Of a stretch of 64,000 nucleotides of DNA, positions 61,861-64,000 are shown piece after piece; the stretch's first letter is position 1; each line of letters starts with the position of its first letter. Both the position numbers and the translations under genes were made by a program. The stretch lies in the NCBI GenBank assembly GCA_902493335.1, contig CABUPJ010000006.1:1-64000 (forward strand). Reading direction: 5' to 3'. Source of the stretch: an uncultured Porphyromonadaceae bacterium (lineage in GTDB: Bacteria > Bacteroidota > Bacteroidia > Bacteroidales > Muribaculaceae). The notes below the pieces were generated by a model. That model ran no database searches, was not told the DNA's origin, and saw only the letters and a list, made by a program, of their open reading frames with translations.

Positions 61861-62877
61861 ATGAAAGACCTTACTATATCAAACATCGAGCGCCAGAACG
61901 TGTTGAATAACCGTTATGCACTCAAAACCATCCGGGAGAACTTGGGTGTTAATGGATTGCATTATTATGATGAATTACTGTTTACACCAAAGATGGTTGC
62001 AGATTTCTATGGGGTGGATGAACGCACAATCAAGCGTTATATCCGTGAATATGGAGACGAGTTGCGTGATAACGGATATTTTTTAAGCCAAGGTGAAGAG
62101 CTGAAAAATATTAAGTTACAAATTGGTAGTGACATAAATGTCCCTACCAAAACTACGATAATATCGTTCTTTACATTCCGCGCCTTTCTTAACATCGGCA
62201 TGCTTCTCACCGAGAGCGAAAAAGCCAGACAACTGCGAGCACGCATCCTTGATATAGTCATCGCTACAATCAACGGCCGTGCCGGCGGTGGGACAAAATA
62301 TATCAACTGGCGAGACCGCGATTATCTCCCTACGACAATTAAGGGCGAGAACTATCGCAAGAACTTTACACAGGCAGTCGGCAAATATGTCGACGGCATC
62401 CCTACATATAAATATGAGCAGATAACCGACCTGATATATAAAGCCGTCTTTAAAGAAAATGCCAAAGAGTATCGCCTTGTCCTTCGCTTGCAGAACGAGG
62501 AGAATGTCCGTCATACTCTTTATGCCGAGGTCTTGCTCTGTATTTCGTCGTTTGAGAACGGCGTGGCTCACATGATAACTGAACGCTATGCCGAAAATGG
62601 CAACAAACAGCTTTCTGTAGAGGAGGTTAAAACTATTATTGACGATTTGGCTGCAGCTCCGGCAATGGAGCCGTTTATCAATGATGCGAGAGCGAAGATG
62701 GCGTCGCGCGACGTTGCCTTCCGCGACGCTTGGCACGGCAATCTTGCTGAATATCTCCGCGCTATTACGCCCGACGAGTTTGATAAGTTTATCGGCGATG
62801 CCTCGATTGACTTTGATAATATCCTCGAAGCCAATCGCGAAGTCCTTAAACGCCTTAAACAAGCCGAAGATGAGTGA
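61861..62877 (+). CDS. DNA-binding protein of a Fic/Doc toxin module (RhuM-like, putative antitoxin)
   Basis: A 338-residue cytoplasmic protein. The start at 61861 (MKDLTISNIERQNVLNNRYAL) is preferred over the ATG 7 codons upstream, which would lie before the -7 box. A helix-turn-helix-like segment (TPKMVADFYGVDERTIKRYIREYGDELRDNGYFL) is followed by TTIISFFTFRAFLNIGMLLTESEKARQLRARILDIV, resembling phage-type KilA-N/RhuM regulators. The helical C-terminal half ends over the next gene (8-bp overlap). The base composition is clearly AT-richer than the neighbours. By position it is likely the antitoxin and autorepressor of the Fic/Doc protein. Confidence 0.7.
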   Translation: MKDLTISNIERQNVLNNRYALKTIRENLGVNGLHYYDELLFTPKMVADFYGVDERTIKRYIREYGDELRDNGYFLSQGEELKNIKLQIGSDINVPTKTTIISFFTFRAFLNIGMLLTESEKARQLRARILDIVIATINGRAGGGTKYINWRDRDYLPTTIKGENYRKNFTQAVGKYVDGIPTYKYEQITDLIYKAVFKENAKEYRLVLRLQNEENVRHTLYAEVLLCISSFENGVAHMITERYAENGNKQLSVEEVKTIIDDLAAAPAMEPFINDARAKMASRDVAFRDAWHGNLAEYLRAITPDEFDKFIGDASIDFDNILEANREVLKRLKQAEDE

Positions 62878-63331
62878 CGAATTGAAATACATCGACTACG
62901 ACGAGACCTTGGTCGTCTATCGCAAAACTGTCGCTGCCAGCGGCGGCGGCTTGCAAGGCGTCAAAGACGAAGGAGGAATACGCAAGGTACTTGATTTCGT
63001 GCAGAATGACCTGTATTACCCGACTTTCGTCGAGAAATTGACCTATCTTGTGTTCGGGCTCTGCACAGGCCATTATTTCGAAGATTCAAACAAGCGCGTG
63101 GCCTTGACGGTCGGCGTTTGGTTCCTCGTTCAGAATGGCTATTATTGGCATGCCTATGGCTTCATGCGATGTATGGAGGCTATAATCTACCATGTGGCAG
63201 CCGGCCGTATCGACAAAGATTTGCTTCAGCGCATAATCGAATGTTACATGGCCAACGAAGACTATCCCGAATCCCTCAAACTTGAAATCATCCACGCCAT
63301 CGACGACAAGCCGACCGGTTTTAACGAATAA
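62870..63331 (+). CDS. Fic/Doc-family toxin
   Basis: A 153-residue Doc-type protein starting at the ATG at 62870, inside the end of the DNA-binding gene. The Fic motif HYFEDSNKR (68-76) keeps the catalytic His, acidic residue, Asn and Arg; Ser replaces the usual Gly or Ala. It opens YIDYDETLVVYRKTVAASGGGLQGV, as in Doc. Doc phosphorylates EF-Tu, while other Fic proteins add AMP; the form here cannot be told. No inhibitory alpha-helix motif is evident in this protein. Confidence 0.85.
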   Translation: MSDELKYIDYDETLVVYRKTVAASGGGLQGVKDEGGIRKVLDFVQNDLYYPTFVEKLTYLVFGLCTGHYFEDSNKRVALTVGVWFLVQNGYYWHAYGFMRCMEAIIYHVAAGRIDKDLLQRIIECYMANEDYPESLKLEIIHAIDDKPTGFNE

Positions 63332-63343
63332 AAATCAATCATT

Positions 63344-63796
63344 ATGACACTCGCCAACGTCTCTTTCGGCATATTTGCCTTCACGCCATTCGGGTGGCTG
63401 TTTATGGCCTTGATAATCATACTCGAGAGCTGGATAGCCTCGCGGTATCTCGCCGATAAGAAGTTAGACAGGACTGTCACCCGGAGTTTTCTGCTCGGTA
63501 ACATCATCAGTGGAATCGTCGGCATCGCAGCGTCGATGCTCGCCACAGGCGGCTGGTGGCTCGTCGTGTGGTTCCCGTGGGTGACCGGCCATGAAGTTAA
63601 GCCCGACGCGCTGCCAGGATTTACCGTATATTACATCATCGCTTTTTTACTGTCGGTGCTGATCGAATGGGGCATCAATCAGGCCATGCTCCATAAGAAA
63701 TACAAATCCGGCCCGATATTCAAAGCCACCCTCTTCGCCAACATCGCCAGCTATATCTTCGGCTCCGGCGCCCTCCTGCTCATCAGCCTGTTTTAA
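63344..63796 (+). CDS. Four-helix membrane protein linked to the toxin module
   Basis: A 150-residue inner-membrane protein with four hydrophobic helices (about 7-28, 46-74, 93-113, 128-149). There is little charged sequence apart from ADKKLDRTVTRS and MLHKKYKSG. It starts 12 bp after the Fic/Doc stop in the same direction, so it is probably co-transcribed. I do not recognise the family; GC content is higher than in the toxin genes. It may be part of the module or an unrelated cargo gene. Confidence 0.7.
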   Translation: MTLANVSFGIFAFTPFGWLFMALIIILESWIASRYLADKKLDRTVTRSFLLGNIISGIVGIAASMLATGGWWLVVWFPWVTGHEVKPDALPGFTVYYIIAFLLSVLIEWGINQAMLHKKYKSGPIFKATLFANIASYIFGSGALLLISLF

Positions 63797-63851
63797 AAAT
63801 TGAAATTCAGTCTAAGCCGGTGCGCGCGCAGATTGTACATTGGGTATTAAT

Positions 63852-63885
63852 CAAAAACCTCCTGCAGCTATTGCCGCAAGAGGTT
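63852..63885 (-). terminator. Terminator of the tRNA gene
   Basis: On the minus strand AACCTCTTGC pairs with GCAGGAGGTT (one G-U pair), followed by TTTTGATTAA. It starts 9 bp after the tRNA end. Confidence 0.8.
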
Positions 63886-63893
63886 GACTGTGT

Positions 63894-63967
63894 GGGCGCT
63901 GAGGGATTCGAACCCCCGACCCTCTGCTTGTAAGGCAGACGCTCTGAACCAGCTGAGCTAAGCGCCC
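63894..63967 (-). tRNA. tRNA-Val (anticodon UAC)
   Basis: 74 nt. Acceptor stem GGGCGCT / AGCGCCC (7 bp). D arm AGCTCAGCTGGTTCAGAGC, anticodon arm TCTGC-CTTACAA-GCAGA with anticodon TAC, T arm GGGGGTTCGAATCCC type. No CCA is encoded. Confidence 0.96.
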
Positions 63968-64000
63968 GATAACACTTTATCGGTTCTTTCAGTCGAGAAT

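Overview
The window looks like a chromosome segment of a gut Bacteroidales bacterium, most likely Muribaculaceae (S24-7 group). The signs are a SusC/SusD polysaccharide utilization locus (PUL) run by a hybrid two-component regulator, secreted proteins with short type IX secretion (T9SS)-like tails, the Bacteroidetes promoter pattern (TTTG, about 19 bp, TAnnTTTG) with almost no Shine-Dalgarno sites, and GC-rich coding DNA. The genus assignment is inference.

Layout. 1-2175: end of an unrecognised gene, then an IS1182-family element with 17-bp terminal repeats. 2037-2541: gene-free, with a run of palindromes and a 13-bp tandem repeat. 2542-13053 (minus): a secreted protein of unknown function, then a five-gene surface/periplasmic operon: esterase, calcineurin-like phosphoesterase, T9SS beta-helix protein, SGNH-phosphoesterase fusion, FemAB-like acetyltransferase. 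A cation-efflux gene diverges at 13160. Both divergent promoters carry the palindrome AATACGTATT. 14078-14777: gene-free hairpin cluster. 14778-15951: SPFH protein coupled to a ribbon-helix-helix protein.

16063-29392 (plus) is a nine-gene, nearly gapless run: surface lipoprotein, unknown protein, four overlapping glycosyltransferase genes, then a zinc-ribbon protein, a transmembrane Ser/Thr kinase and a zinc-ribbon protein with four AAA+ modules. The last three genes are the best candidate for an undescribed system. rpmH (L34) and a BspA-like leucine-rich-repeat protein follow.

32211-37247 (minus) is an operon for murein-peptide processing: LysE exporter, CBM9-like protein, transglutaminase-like protein, NlpC/P60 peptidase, dipeptide epimerase. 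Next comes a secreted GH13 amylase. 40322-58354 is a fructan PUL: a BT1754-like sensor-regulator, two GH32-type enzymes, a sugar permease, fructokinase, SusC (interrupted by one in-frame stop), SusD and two DUF4960 proteins, with a tyrosine recombinase gene in the middle. The two PUL promoters share a 16-mer (14/16 identical) at exactly the same distance from the -7 box, a strong candidate binding site for the regulator.

The right end holds an outer-membrane barrel gene with a 16-bp inverted repeat at its start, the rnz-tadA-lpxB housekeeping operon, an AT-richer Fic/Doc toxin module and tRNA-Val(UAC).
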